Source: Desulfuromonadaceae bacterium
GTDB lineage: Bacteria; Desulfobacterota; Desulfuromonadia; Geobacterales; Pseudopelobacteraceae
DNA length: 64,000 nt
Assembly: GCA_028712075.1 (NCBI GenBank)
Contig: JAQTQX010000018.1
Span: 28,972 to 92,971, forward strand
Direction of reading: 5' to 3'
Shown one piece after another: positions 9,993-19,131 of the stretch. Under the pieces are notes generated by a model. That model searched no databases, had not been told where the DNA came from, and saw only the letters and a list, made by a program, of their open reading frames with translations. Within the stretch, counting starts at the first letter, position 1. Every line of letters begins with the position of its first letter. A program made the translations under genes and the position numbers.

Positions 9993-10997
9993 ATGTTAAA
10001 ACCATTAATTATTAGTTCTCTCGTCCTCCAGCACAACGTCGTGCTTGCACCTCTGGCGGGAATTACAAATCTGCCGTTCCGCCTGATCTGCCGTCAGGAG
10101 GGAGCTGCTTTGGCTTTTACCGAAATGGTCAGTGTCAACGGCCTGGTACGCGAAGGGGTGAAAACCCTGGCGTTGCTGAAGAGTTCTGCCGCCGACCGTC
10201 CGCTCGGCATCCAGCTGTTTGGCGACAAGCCCGCCGATCTCGCTGAAGCTGCACGCATGGTGGAGGGATACGGAGACCTCCTTGACATCAACATGGGGTG
10301 CCCGGTACGCAAGGTGGTCGGCACCGGCGCCGGAAGCGCCCTGCTGCAGGAACCGATCAAAATCGCCGCCATCATCCGCGCGGTGCGTGCTGCAACCACA
10401 CTGCCGTTGACAATCAAGATCCGCTCCGGCTGGCACTGTGGCGATGATGTGTTTCAGGAGGTCGGGCATATCGCGCAAAGCGAGGGATGTGATGCCATAA
10501 CGCTCCATCCACGCAGTCGCAGTTTGATGTTTTCCGGTCAGGCTGACTGGACACATCTAGCGCAGCTGAAATCTGCACTCTCAATTCCGGTGCTGGGAAG
10601 TGGCGACCTGTTTACGCCGGATGACTGCCTGCGGATGATGAAAGAAACCGCTTGTGACGGTATAATGATTGCCCGTGGAGCACTTGGCAATCCCTGGATT
10701 TTCAGGCAGGTGAAGGAGTTGGAGCGATCCGGTTGCTACACTTCGGTTACCCCTGTGGAGCGTGCCGGGGCTATCGAGCGGCACCTGGACCTGTTCATAG
10801 GCGAAATGGGTGAGGCGGTCGCCATTCGAGAAATAAAAAAACATATCGGCTGGTATGCCAGGGGATTCGCCGGAGCTTCCGACATCCGGCGGGCTGCCAA
10901 TTCTGCCCGTACCGTTGACGAAATTACCCTCCTGATCGGGAGAATCCGCAGCATTCCCACGAGTGAAAGCCATGGTTCAGATGCCTTTGCAGCATGA
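9993..10997 (+). CDS. dusB: tRNA-dihydrouridine synthase (DusB/NifR3)
   Basis: FMN enzyme reducing uridine to dihydrouridine in tRNA. Seen: the FMN-binding opening APLAGITNLPFR, DINMGCPVRKV with the catalytic Cys (about residue 95), TIKIRSGW and DAITLHPRSR. About 334 residues, the usual Dus length. The start at ATG 9993 matches the family N-terminus (MLKPLII). A GTG three codons earlier is possible, and no strong ribosome-binding site is visible for either. It overlaps the ntrB-like gene, matching the conserved nifR3-ntrB-ntrC arrangement of many proteobacteria. Confidence 0.93.
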   Translation: MLKPLIISSLVLQHNVVLAPLAGITNLPFRLICRQEGAALAFTEMVSVNGLVREGVKTLALLKSSAADRPLGIQLFGDKPADLAEAARMVEGYGDLLDINMGCPVRKVVGTGAGSALLQEPIKIAAIIRAVRAATTLPLTIKIRSGWHCGDDVFQEVGHIAQSEGCDAITLHPRSRSLMFSGQADWTHLAQLKSALSIPVLGSGDLFTPDDCLRMMKETACDGIMIARGALGNPWIFRQVKELERSGCYTSVTPVERAGAIERHLDLFIGEMGEAVAIREIKKHIGWYARGFAGASDIRRAANSARTVDEITLLIGRIRSIPTSESHGSDAFAA

Positions 10998-12084
10998 TCA
11001 AAATCAAAAAAAGCGTGATGACTATTACGCCACCGTTATCGACAGTGTCGGGGATGGGGTTATAGTCGTGGGGAGCAACGGGAAAATCACCCTGTGTAAT
11101 CCGGCTGCTGAGCAGATTATCGGGTTTTCGCAGCGGCAGGCCCAGGGAGCTGCATTCGACGAACTTTTCGCTCTGGAAACGACCCTGATAGAGATGCTTG
11201 GCAAAACCATGCGTACCGGTATCACCATTTCTGATCATGAAAACGTAGTGGTTCGCTCAACCGGCAGAGTCACACCGGTTGCTGTTACCTGCTATCCGCT
11301 GGTGGAAGGGAGCGGCGAAAACATCGGCGCGATCTTGACGCTGAAGGATATCACATACATACGCGATCTGGAAGCTGCAGTGCGGCAGGCTGATCGACTT
11401 TCCACACTTGGTGCCTTGGCGGCCGGCCTTGCTCATGAGGTAAAAAACCCGCTTGGCGGTATAAAAGGCGCGGCCCAGCTGCTGGAACGCGAGTTTCCTC
11501 CGGACAGCGACATGCTTGAATATACCCGGGTTGTTATCCGCGAAACCGAGCGGATCGATCATATTATCAGAGAATTACTGGAGCTTGCCTCTCCGCGCGC
11601 GCTCCAACGTGCGCCGGTCAATCTGCATATGGTTCTTGGCGACATACTCTTGCTGCAAAAGCAGGCGGCCTCAGATCGGAACATCACATTCGTGCAACAT
11701 CTGGACCCCAGTATTCCTGAGCTTATCGCCGATGAAGCCCTGTTGACCAGGCTGTTTCTGAATCTGATTTGCAATGCCCTTGACGCTATGGAGGACGACG
11801 GGCGTCTGACTGTGTCAAGCAGGGTGCTGGCCGACTACCGAATGACTCAGGATCAGCAGCGTTCCCGTTTTGTAGCCATTGAAGTCGCCGATGATGGGCC
11901 GGGCATTCCGCAGGAGGATCTGGAAAATATCTGGACGCCGTTTTTCAGCACCAAATCTGGTGGCACCGGCCTCGGCCTTGCCATCTGTCACAAAATCGTT
12001 GCCGAACATCGTGGCATGATCAAAGCTGAATCAGATCCGGCCCACGGCACAAAATTTACGGTGCTACTTCCGCTGGTGAGATAA
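10972..12084 (+). CDS. ntrB: NtrB-type PAS sensor histidine kinase
   Basis: Soluble sensor kinase predicted to phosphorylate the adjacent NtrC-type activator. About 370 residues: PAS domain (about 15-130), HisKA with [15 protein letters not shown] (phospho-His), and HATPase_c with N-box [21 protein letters not shown] and [13 protein letters not shown]. No membrane segment is seen. The ATG at 10972 has GAG 8 bases upstream and overlaps dusB by 26 bp. A GTG at 10963 is an alternative. Overlap with dusB and the downstream NtrC homologue support a nitrogen-regulation role, but the true stimulus is inferred from family and context. Confidence 0.9.
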   Translation: MVQMPLQHDQNQKKRDDYYATVIDSVGDGVIVVGSNGKITLCNPAAEQIIGFSQRQAQGAAFDELFALETTLIEMLGKTMRTGITISDHENVVVRSTGRVTPVAVTCYPLVEGSGENIGAILTLKDITYIRDLEAAVRQADRLSTLGALAAGLAHEVKNPLGGIKGAAQLLEREFPPDSDMLEYTRVVIRETERIDHIIRELLELASPRALQRAPVNLHMVLGDILLLQKQAASDRNITFVQHLDPSIPELIADEALLTRLFLNLICNALDAMEDDGRLTVSSRVLADYRMTQDQQRSRFVAIEVADDGPGIPQEDLENIWTPFFSTKSGGTGLGLAICHKIVAEHRGMIKAESDPAHGTKFTVLLPLVR

Positions 12085-12187
12085 TTACAGAGTCATTGCG
12101 TAAGGAGAAACATTGGGCCGGTGACGTCAAAGCCCTTTGCAGCTTTCCTTGGCCCTTGCCCTCTGACCCTGAAAAAAGAGGTATAAC

Positions 12188-13630
12188 ATGCCATTAAACA
12201 GAATTCTGGTAGCAGATGATGAAGAGAGTATCCGCTGGGTACTGTCAAAGGCGCTCAAACAGAAGGGGTTCAGCGTTGACCTCGCTCACGACGGTCGTCA
12301 CGCGCTGGAGTTGATCAAGGATAACTGCTATGACCTGGCAATTCTTGACATCAAAATGCCGGGGATTACCGGACTTGATCTTCTGGACAAGGTTCGCGAG
12401 CTGAAGAACGATCTGCTGGTTGTCATCATGACCGCCGAAGCCAGTATGAAAAACGCGGTGGAGGCTATGAAGCGTGGAGCGTACGATTATATCACCAAGC
12501 CGTTCGATCTGGACGTTATTGATGCCATCATTGAGAAGGTTGCCAAGGCCCGTGACATTGCCGGGCAGGTGACGACCCTCAAGCAGGAGCTCAAAGAACG
12601 CTATCAGGTTGAGAAAAACATCGTCGGGAACTCTGCCGTCATGCAGGAGGTATACAAAACTATCGGCAAGGTGGCCGTCAGCGACGTCACCATCCTGATT
12701 CAGGGAGAGTCCGGTACCGGCAAGGAGTTGATAGCGCGGGCGGTTCACTTTAACTCGGAACGACTCGGCAAGCCTTTCATTGCGATTAACTGTGCAGCCA
12801 TCCCGCACGATCTGCTTGAAAGTGAACTGTTCGGGTCTGAAAAAGGGGCCTTCACCGGGGCCGGAGAGCGGAAGCTGGGGAAATTTGAGCAGGCCAATCA
12901 CGGCACGCTTTTTCTGGACGAAATTGGCGACATGCCGCTTGACCTCCAGGCAAAGATGCTGCGGGTACTGCAGGAGCAAGAAGTGACCCGGATTGGCGGC
13001 ACCCAGAATATATCGGTCGATGTCCGGATTGTTGCTGCAACCAATCAGTCACTAGTCGAAAAAGTCCGTCTGAAAGAGTTCCGCGAGGATCTTTATTATC
13101 GCCTGAACGTTGTGCCGATTACCCTCGCACCGCTGCGCGAACGCCGTGACGATATCCCTGATCTGGCCAACTACTTCCTGACCCGTTCCAGTGCTGAAAT
13201 GTCGGTGCCCCCCAAACGACTGACTGATGATGCTGTTGCACTCTTGAAGGCATATTCCTGGCCCGGAAACGTCCGTGAACTGGAAAATTCCATTAAACGA
13301 GCGGTTATATTGTCAAACGATCCTCTTCTGTCAGCGCTTGATTTTGGAGGACTGATCCCTGTCGGTGAAACAGCCGTAAGGAATTCTCAGGAAACTTCGC
13401 TGGAAGATTTGATTGATCTGAAGCTGCGATCCAGTATGAACGGTATTGAGGAGCTTGAGAAGGGAGACATCCATTCCATGGTGCTTGAGCAGGTTGAGCG
13501 TCCCCTGATCCGCCTTGTGCTGGAGAAATGCCGCTGGAACCAGGTCAAGGCTGCCGATGTGCTCGGCATCAACCGGAACACCTTGAGGAAGAAAATTACG
13601 GAGCTGCATATAGAGATGAAGCGGGGCTGA
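12188..13630 (+). CDS. ntrC: NtrC-type sigma-54 response regulator
   Basis: Phosphorylation-activated enhancer-binding protein that opens sigma-54 promoters. The 480 residues comprise a receiver with Asp in LAILDIKMPG (about 54), an AAA+ domain with Walker A GESGTGKE (about 178), the sigma-54 contact loop GAFTGA, and Walker B GTLFLDEIGDM, then a C-terminal Fis-type HTH (VKAADVLGINRNTLRKKI). GAGGT precedes the ATG. It sits 103 bp after the ntrB-like kinase, presumably its cognate. Confidence 0.93.
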   Translation: MPLNRILVADDEESIRWVLSKALKQKGFSVDLAHDGRHALELIKDNCYDLAILDIKMPGITGLDLLDKVRELKNDLLVVIMTAEASMKNAVEAMKRGAYDYITKPFDLDVIDAIIEKVAKARDIAGQVTTLKQELKERYQVEKNIVGNSAVMQEVYKTIGKVAVSDVTILIQGESGTGKELIARAVHFNSERLGKPFIAINCAAIPHDLLESELFGSEKGAFTGAGERKLGKFEQANHGTLFLDEIGDMPLDLQAKMLRVLQEQEVTRIGGTQNISVDVRIVAATNQSLVEKVRLKEFREDLYYRLNVVPITLAPLRERRDDIPDLANYFLTRSSAEMSVPPKRLTDDAVALLKAYSWPGNVRELENSIKRAVILSNDPLLSALDFGGLIPVGETAVRNSQETSLEDLIDLKLRSSMNGIEELEKGDIHSMVLEQVERPLIRLVLEKCRWNQVKAADVLGINRNTLRKKITELHIEMKRG

Positions 13631-13641
13631 AAACAGCCCCG
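13622..13641. terminator. Hairpin at the ntrC / HD-gene convergence (weak terminator)
   Basis: Perfect stem CGGGGCTG (13622-13629) and CAGCCCCG (13634-13641) with a 4-A loop overlapping the ntrC stop, placed between convergent genes. The downstream T-run is poor on either strand, so it may be an inefficient terminator or an mRNA 3'-end stabiliser. Confidence 0.45.
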
Positions 13642-13649
13642 TTGACCAA

Positions 13650-14735
13650 TCAGAATAAATTCATATTTTCCAGCGCCTTGAGCGGTTGGTTATTAAATGT
13701 TGGGCGCGCCGCGCGCTCGTCCGGTTCGCCCGGTGTCGCCTGGCATGTTTCATCCTCGACCTGCTCGACTTCCTGGTCTGAAGCCATACCGCTGCTTTTG
13801 AAAAAATAGCGGTCATACAACCGGTGATGTGCCGTCCAGCGTGATGAAGAAACAGCCTCTTTGGCTATGTGGGCCTGGATGCCGTTGATCTTTGAATCCA
13901 TGTCATCCAGATAATTGAGGATGGTCGCCTCGACCGTTTTTGGGCGTTTGGGCGAACCATACTCGTACTGGCCGTGGTGGGAAAGCAGCATATGTTTCAA
14001 CAGCAGTGCCAACTCGCGCGGGAACCCTTCCACCAGCCGGATCTTGTCGTCGACCAGCTCGACGCCAATGGTGATATGCCCCAACAGCTTACCTGCATCG
14101 GTGTAATCAAAGGCGCGCTCAAAGCTCATCTCATAAACTTTGCCGACATCGTGCAGCAGTGCGCCGACAATCAACAGGTCCTCGTTTATGCCGCTGTACA
14201 AGGGCACAACCCTTTTCACCAGCTTGACCAATGAGAGTGAATGTTCCAGCAACCCCCCCAGATACACATGATGCATTCCTTTGGCAGCCGGTGCCTGACA
14301 GTACAGATGCATGAGCGGTTCATCGGCAAGAAAGGCTGCCATGAGCGACTTGAGATTGCTATCCCCGAGCTGAGCAATTGTATCGGTCAGCTCCTGGCGC
14401 ATATCCGTCCTATTGCGCGGTGACTCAGGCAGAAAATCGGCCAGTACGACATTTTCCTCGGGTACTCTGGTGATCTCGGCAATGACAACCTGCATCTTGT
14501 TCATGTACACGGATGCTTTGCCCCGTATTTTGACAAAATCGTCCTTATCGAACTGCTTGTCCAATACCTCGGTATTATCCCATACCTTCGCTTCGATGTC
14601 GCCGCTCTTGTCCATGAGGCGCAGATTCATGTATGGCTTGCCGTTTTTTGCCATTGCCAGAATCTTGTCCTTGACCAGAAAAACGGCACTGACTGCGTCA
14701 CGATCTTTTATGTCACTGACAAATTGTTTTGTCAC
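13650..14735 (-). CDS. OB-fold/HD-domain 3'-5' exoribonuclease, YhaM-like
   Basis: About 361 residues combining an N-terminal OB-fold nucleic-acid domain (FVSDIKDRDAVSAVFLVKDK to EITRVPEENV) with a metal-dependent HD domain (GLLEHSLSLVK, ALLHDVGKVYE, LLSHHGQYEYGSPKRP). This architecture is that of YhaM, a 3'-5' exoribonuclease of RNA (and ssDNA). The C-terminal tail is acidic and variable. I chose the GTG at 14735, since AGAGAGG lies 6 bases upstream and the next residues TKQFVSDIKD fit the family start. A GTG 17 codons earlier lacks a site. Convergent with ntrC. Confidence 0.88.
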   Translation of the reverse strand: MTKQFVSDIKDRDAVSAVFLVKDKILAMAKNGKPYMNLRLMDKSGDIEAKVWDNTEVLDKQFDKDDFVKIRGKASVYMNKMQVVIAEITRVPEENVVLADFLPESPRNRTDMRQELTDTIAQLGDSNLKSLMAAFLADEPLMHLYCQAPAAKGMHHVYLGGLLEHSLSLVKLVKRVVPLYSGINEDLLIVGALLHDVGKVYEMSFERAFDYTDAGKLLGHITIGVELVDDKIRLVEGFPRELALLLKHMLLSHHGQYEYGSPKRPKTVEATILNYLDDMDSKINGIQAHIAKEAVSSSRWTAHHRLYDRYFFKSSGMASDQEVEQVEDETCQATPGEPDERAARPTFNNQPLKALENMNLF

Positions 14736-15119
14736 ACGGCACCTCTCTTGCTGCAGGGAAATCACAAATGTTCGTGACGTTAGCACGAGGACGGCTTGAT
14801 AGACAAGGGTAGAAACCGGTGTATACGCAATCGAGTACAGATATTAAAATAAAAGCTTGCTTATAAGCTGATAAGCGTCTATCTTGTAAAACTCTGTTGC
14901 ACCACATGAAACGCGGTAAGGTGTCCGCTGTTTCTCTTTTGATCGTCGCATTCTGCCCCTCCTGCATTCAATCCCGCATTGAAACAAGCAGACCGTACGG
15001 CAGGCGAAGATTTATTGTCTGTCCGCACGAAGCTGATTTTCCCTTCCTGGAATCAATGGTTTGATTCCTCGGTTCGTGTGCGCTTTTGTCTTTACACCGC
15101 TCCCAGAAAAGGAATCACC
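14736..15119. other. 384-bp divergent intergenic region, no gene seen
   Basis: Lies between the YhaM-like gene (minus) and the DEAD-box helicase (plus). No convincing ORF, RNA gene or repeat is visible. A small palindrome-rich patch (14855-14880, containing GCTTATAAGC) is AT-rich and could hold promoters. The helicase would have a long 5' leader if transcribed from there, which is known for cold-inducible DEAD-box genes. That role is only inference here. Confidence 0.4.
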
Positions 15120-16472
15120 ATGACGTTTGAAGAACTCGGTCTTAATCCGGCCATCCTCTCCGCAATTACCGCCTGCGGCTACACTACTCCGACCCCTATT
15201 CAGGAACAATCAATTCCGCTGGTACTCGCTGGTCACGACCTGATTGCCACTGCCCAGACCGGCACCGGCAAAACAGCAGCCTTCGTGCTGCCCGCTTTGG
15301 AGCTTCTGACGAAAAAGTCAACGCTTCCTGGCAAAGGGCCGCGCATTCTTGTTCTGGCACCGACCCGCGAACTGGCCGGCCAGGTAATGGAATCCGCACG
15401 CAACTACGGTCGCGGCATTCGCCCCCGCTGCGGTACACTGCTGGGTGGCATGCCCTATCGTGAGCAGCTGCGCCTGCTTTCTGCACCGGTTGACATCATT
15501 GTTGCCACCCCCGGTCGTCTGGTTGACCATATCGAGCGCGGCAGCATCCGTCTCGACCGTCTTGAGATGCTGGTTCTTGATGAAGCCGACCGCATGCTTG
15601 ATATGGGCTTCAGTGAAGATATCAACAAAATTGTTTCCCGCACTCCTGCCAACCGCCAGACCCTCATGTTTACCGCCACCATGGAAGGCGATATTGCCCG
15701 ACTTGCCGAAAACATGATGCGAGAGCCGCAGCGGATCCAGCTTGCTGTCAGCACGTCATCGCACGCGCTGATCGAACAACGCCTGCATGTCACCGATAAC
15801 CTGACCCACAAGAAGGAATTACTTGACCATCTGGTCAGGGATGTGGAGTTGACCCGCGCCATTATATTCTCCGCTACCAAGCGCGACGCTGACGAATTGT
15901 CCCGTGAGCTTTCCCGCAACGGTTTCCCCGCAGCTGCACTGCATGGCGATATGACCCAGATGGCACGCAACAAGACAATCGACCGGATGCGCCGCGGCGG
16001 TATCCGCCTGCTGGTGGCCACCGACGTTGCCGCCCGCGGCCTTGACGTAAGCGGCGTCAGCCACGTCATCAACTTTGACCTCCCCCGCTTTGCCGAGGAT
16101 TATGTCCACCGCATCGGCCGCACCGGTCGCGCCGGAGCAAACGGCATCGCCATCTCCTTCGCATCAGCCGGAGAGCGCAACTACCTGGAGCGCATCGAGC
16201 GCTTCATCGGCAAGAAACTCCCCGAAGCACAGATTGAAGGGCTTGAGCCGAAAACCTCTATCCGTAAACCGCTTGGCAGAAGCGGCGGCCCGCGCAAAAG
16301 CGGCCCCGGCGGCGCACCGGGCGGACGCTTCGGCAAACCGGTCGGTGGCCGTGACAGCCAGGCAAAACCGTGGAACAAATCGGCCAAACCAGCCGGCCAG
16401 AAACCGCGCACCGCTTCCGCAGCTCGTCACGAACCGGTAATCGAGTACCGCTCACGTCGTCCGCAGGCGTAA
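15120..16472 (+). CDS. DEAD-box RNA helicase, RhlE-like
   Basis: ATP-dependent RNA helicase for RNA remodelling or ribosome assembly. About 450 residues with all core motifs: Q-motif (GYTTPTPIQEQSIP), AQTGTGKT, PTRELAGQV, TPGRLVDH, DEADRMLDMGF, FTATMEG (motif III), ATDVAARGLDV and HRIGRTGRAG. The last about 80 residues form a Gly/Arg/Lys/Pro-rich basic tail, typical of RhlE-type proteins and likely to bind RNA. The start ATG 15120 has AAGGA upstream. The longer frame back to 14979 has no family similarity. A strong terminator follows. Confidence 0.93.
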   Translation: MTFEELGLNPAILSAITACGYTTPTPIQEQSIPLVLAGHDLIATAQTGTGKTAAFVLPALELLTKKSTLPGKGPRILVLAPTRELAGQVMESARNYGRGIRPRCGTLLGGMPYREQLRLLSAPVDIIVATPGRLVDHIERGSIRLDRLEMLVLDEADRMLDMGFSEDINKIVSRTPANRQTLMFTATMEGDIARLAENMMREPQRIQLAVSTSSHALIEQRLHVTDNLTHKKELLDHLVRDVELTRAIIFSATKRDADELSRELSRNGFPAAALHGDMTQMARNKTIDRMRRGGIRLLVATDVAARGLDVSGVSHVINFDLPRFAEDYVHRIGRTGRAGANGIAISFASAGERNYLERIERFIGKKLPEAQIEGLEPKTSIRKPLGRSGGPRKSGPGGAPGGRFGKPVGGRDSQAKPWNKSAKPAGQKPRTASAARHEPVIEYRSRRPQA

Positions 16473-16492
16473 GCAACCTCCACATATTCAAA

Positions 16493-16533
16493 AAAACAAA
16501 GGCCTCCAGGAATTTCCCGGAGGCCTTTGTTTT
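16493..16533. terminator. Bidirectional intrinsic terminator (helicase / rlmN)
   Basis: 15-bp perfect stem AAAACAAAGGCCTCC (16493-16507) and its complement (16519-16533). It is T-rich on both exits: TTTTA on plus, TTTTTTT on minus. It separates the convergent helicase and rlmN genes. Confidence 0.93.
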
Positions 16534-16553
16534 AGTGCCATTTTTCAGTTATG

Positions 16554-17666
16554 CTACTTTTTCTCCAGCTTTCCCTTCAACTGGCCGCACGCCGCCGAAA
16601 TATCCCCCCCCCGGCTGTCACGGGTGATGACCGTCACATGTCGATCAATCAGATATTTGTGAAATGCATCAATCGACTTGCGGGTCGGCGCCTTGAACTC
16701 GCACCCCTCATGCTCATTGAACGGAATCAGGTTCACCTTGTTGGGGATGTCGCTGATAAGCTTCAGCAGTCGCTTGGCGTCGTCCAGCGTATCGTTTACC
16801 CCCCCCAGCATGACGTATTCAAATGTCACCTTGCGCCGCCCGGGGAGCGGAAATTCCTTGCACGCCTTCAAAAGCTCCTTCAGAGGGTAACTCCGGTTCA
16901 CCGGCATGATCCGGTTGCGCAGTTCATCGGTGGTGGCATTGAGGGACACCGCCAGATTGACGTTCGGGATCTCCCGCCCCAGGCGGCCCATCTCCGGCAC
17001 CAGGCCGCAGGTGGACACGGTAACCCGCCGGTTGGACAGCTGCAGGCCGTTGCCGTCGATCATGATCTGGATCGCCGGGATGACGTTATCCAGATTATGC
17101 AGCGGTTCGCCCATCCCCATCAGCACGATATTGCGGATGGCAGCCGGCGAATCGGCCTGATCATCGTCATCCTCGTCGTCAATAATTCCTGCCGCATCAA
17201 GTGAAAGCGCCGGAGGGTTCCTGATCAAATCGCGCCGAACCGCCATGATCTGGTTGACAATCTCGGCTGTGGTCAGATTGCGGGTCAACTTGAAAGTGCC
17301 GGTCAGGCAGAATTCACAGGCCATGGCACAACCGACCTGCGACGAGATACAGAGCGTATTGCGCCCTTCAATCGGGATCAGCACCGATTCGACGCTGTTG
17401 CCGTCCGCCAGCGGAAATAGGTACTTGCGGGTGCCATCGTTCCCCTGCTCCACCGCTTCCGGTTCAAGGTTGCTGATGAATGCGGTTTCGTCCAGCTCTT
17501 TGCGCAGCGCTTTGGAGATGTTGGTCATCTCATCAAAGCTGTAGGCATCCTGCTGGTAAATCCACTTGAATACCTGGAGGGCGCGGAAACGCTCTTTGCC
17601 CTGTCCCTGGAGAAATTGTTCAAGAGCGGGAAGTGTAAGGTTTTTAAGGTCGGTTTTGGTTGTCAT
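16554..17666 (-). CDS. rlmN: 23S rRNA (A2503-C2)/tRNA (A37-C2) methyltransferase RlmN
   Basis: Radical-SAM enzyme methylating C2 of A2503 in 23S rRNA and A37 in some tRNAs. About 370 residues with the cluster motif [47 protein letters not shown] and [12 protein letters not shown] with the methyl-carrying Cys. Unusual: between the radical-SAM core and [12 protein letters not shown] there is a strongly acidic insertion ([14 protein letters not shown], about residues 169-182). The ATG at 17666 has GGAG 10 bases upstream. A TTG three codons earlier is the alternative. Confidence 0.94.
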   Translation of the reverse strand: MTTKTDLKNLTLPALEQFLQGQGKERFRALQVFKWIYQQDAYSFDEMTNISKALRKELDETAFISNLEPEAVEQGNDGTRKYLFPLADGNSVESVLIPIEGRNTLCISSQVGCAMACEFCLTGTFKLTRNLTTAEIVNQIMAVRRDLIRNPPALSLDAAGIIDDEDDDDQADSPAAIRNIVLMGMGEPLHNLDNVIPAIQIMIDGNGLQLSNRRVTVSTCGLVPEMGRLGREIPNVNLAVSLNATTDELRNRIMPVNRSYPLKELLKACKEFPLPGRRKVTFEYVMLGGVNDTLDDAKRLLKLISDIPNKVNLIPFNEHEGCEFKAPTRKSIDAFHKYLIDRHVTVITRDSRGGDISAACGQLKGKLEKK

Positions 17667-17714
17667 GTACTGCAAACTCCGGATATTTTTCGATATGGCA
17701 GAACGTCTTTACAA

Positions 17715-18125
17715 TCAATAGTCTACTGACTTTTCAGCAGCGGTATTGACCGCCAACAGCACATGGTCATAAAGTTCCACGACTTTGCCAAGCATTTCAG
17801 GGCGGTCAAGAACGTTGGTGGGTGTCTCTTGTGGTTCATAACGAAACCGCACCGCATAGACGTTCAGCAGTAGCAGATTTTTGAATCGACTGATGTCACA
17901 GCCCAGCTCACGAAGGTTCAGGAGCAGAACGTGAATATCGTGAACAAATCCGTAGGAGCCCCCGACAACCGCAATCCATGCTTTGAGGGATTTCTCGACC
18001 GCCTGCTGGGCGTGAAAACCAAAAATTTCATCATCCGCCGATTCCGGCGACAGCAACGATTTCATTGCCTTGATGTCCTTGGATGCCATCACCAGCATCT
18101 GGCGCGCCTGATCAATTGCGTTCAT
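17715..18125 (-). CDS. HEPN-domain protein, partner of the MNT protein
   Basis: About 136 residues of COG2250 type: the helical HEPN opening with FGFHAQQAVEKSLKAWI (about 35-51), GFVHDIHVLLLNLRELG and AVRFRYEPQE. HEPN/MNT pairs are widespread toxin-antitoxin or AMPylation modules. I do not see the R-x4-6-H ribonuclease motif of active HEPN toxins, so its activity is uncertain. The start at ATG 18125 (AAGG 7 bases upstream) gives a 14-bp overlap with the end of the MNT gene, indicating translational coupling. Confidence 0.85.
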   Translation of the reverse strand: MNAIDQARQMLVMASKDIKAMKSLLSPESADDEIFGFHAQQAVEKSLKAWIAVVGGSYGFVHDIHVLLLNLRELGCDISRFKNLLLLNVYAVRFRYEPQETPTNVLDRPEMLGKVVELYDHVLLAVNTAAEKSVDY

Positions 18126-18447
18126 AAAGCACCTTTCCATCCTTGAGAGCATGGGCAATCACATGATTCCGCACATCCTTCCACTGATCAATCTCTTCAG
18201 ATGAGTACACCAGAAAATCAAGCGGGATGTTGTAATCAAAACAAACCTCCCAAAGCTTCACCATCTCGGACTCTCTACTGTGTCGGGCATTAAACGGACC
18301 ATCCTCGACGACCAGAAAATCCAGGTCAGAATCAGGCCGCGCCGTACCTTTTGCGTATGAGCCAAAGAGAATTATCTTGTTGGGATTGACTCCCCGCACG
18401 ATGGTTTCGGTCATTTCTTTGAGAAGTTCGTCTGTTACTTGGAGCAT
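18112..18447 (-). CDS. MNT-type nucleotidyltransferase
   Basis: Small (111 residues) minimal nucleotidyltransferase. The Pol-beta-fold signature is complete: ILFGSYAKGTARPDSDLDF (GS followed by DxD, about residues 26-44), with a third acidic position near LDFLVYS. In paired systems such enzymes AMPylate or otherwise inactivate the HEPN partner. AAGGAGACAGCC precedes the ATG. It lies 72 bp downstream of the deoxynucleoside-kinase-like gene on the same strand with no visible terminator between, so it could be read from the same transcript as the nucleotide operon. Confidence 0.88.
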   Translation of the reverse strand: MLQVTDELLKEMTETIVRGVNPNKIILFGSYAKGTARPDSDLDFLVVEDGPFNARHSRESEMVKLWEVCFDYNIPLDFLVYSSEEIDQWKDVRNHVIAHALKDGKVLYERN

Positions 18448-18519
18448 GGCTGTCTCCTTGAGTTCGTTGTTATTTTCGCCACAAATGAGCTGTCGTCATC
18501 GCCGAGGAAGTAGTATCCG

Positions 18520-19131
18520 TTATAAAGAAGGGATTTTTAAGGCTTGGGCAACAAGCTGTACAAGCTCAGCTTTAACTGACTCATCATCAACAAAATTCAT
18601 CTTTGAGCTATCAACAGAGATGATTTTTGAATGAGATCGTGCTTTGTCAATCTGCGCTTCAATGGAGTCATTCAGTAACCGGAGAAAATCTGTGGTTATG
18701 GATTTTTCCACCACTCGCCCCCGGTTGCTGATGCGGGTTAACTCGGTTTCGGGATCGCATTGCAGATGAATTATCAATGCCGGGGGCGGCAGCTCTTTTT
18801 TGATTTCTTCGTAAACGACTTTGAATGCAGCCAGCCGCGAACCTTGAAGCCCCATTTCGGCATATGCCATGTCCAGCAAAAACGAGTAATCGCACACCAT
18901 AATTTTATTATCAGCGCATTGTTTATTTATCTGGTGATAATGCTGAAGCATGAAGGATATTTCGGTTTCAAAGGTGTATTTTTTAGGATCGGAATAGAAC
19001 GCTTCCCAGAACGGGTTTGAATGAAATGATTCGTAAATTGGATTAATGCCGGTTTTGGCCAAAAATGATGCGAATGTGGTTTTACCTGATGCGATACCGC
19101 CGCATATTTCAATTCTGCCAACCATAATCAT
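18520..19131 (-). CDS. Deoxynucleoside-kinase-like P-loop protein
   Basis: About 203 residues. P-loop GGIASGKTT (11-19), Glu in YESF (34), a LID region with RISNRGRVVEKS (about 132-143) and the overall length match the deoxynucleoside kinase family, which phosphorylates deoxynucleosides to dNMPs. The usual D-R-S/E-R-S motif reads D-Y-S here (81-83), replacing the Arg that helps position substrate and phosphate, so substrate or activity may differ. The start at 19131 overlaps the upstream stop as ATGA, indicating coupling. An ATG two codons later is also possible. It is the last gene of the tight five-gene operon. Confidence 0.8.
   Translation of the reverse strand: MIMVGRIEICGGIASGKTTFASFLAKTGINPIYESFHSNPFWEAFYSDPKKYTFETEISFMLQHYHQINKQCADNKIMVCDYSFLLDMAYAEMGLQGSRLAAFKVVYEEIKKELPPPALIIHLQCDPETELTRISNRGRVVEKSITTDFLRLLNDSIEAQIDKARSHSKIISVDSSKMNFVDDESVKAELVQLVAQALKIPSL

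Noticed and set aside
14736..14786. Longer start for the YhaM-like protein
   Set aside because: The extra 17 residues lack family similarity, and AGAGAGG sits correctly before the GTG at 14735.
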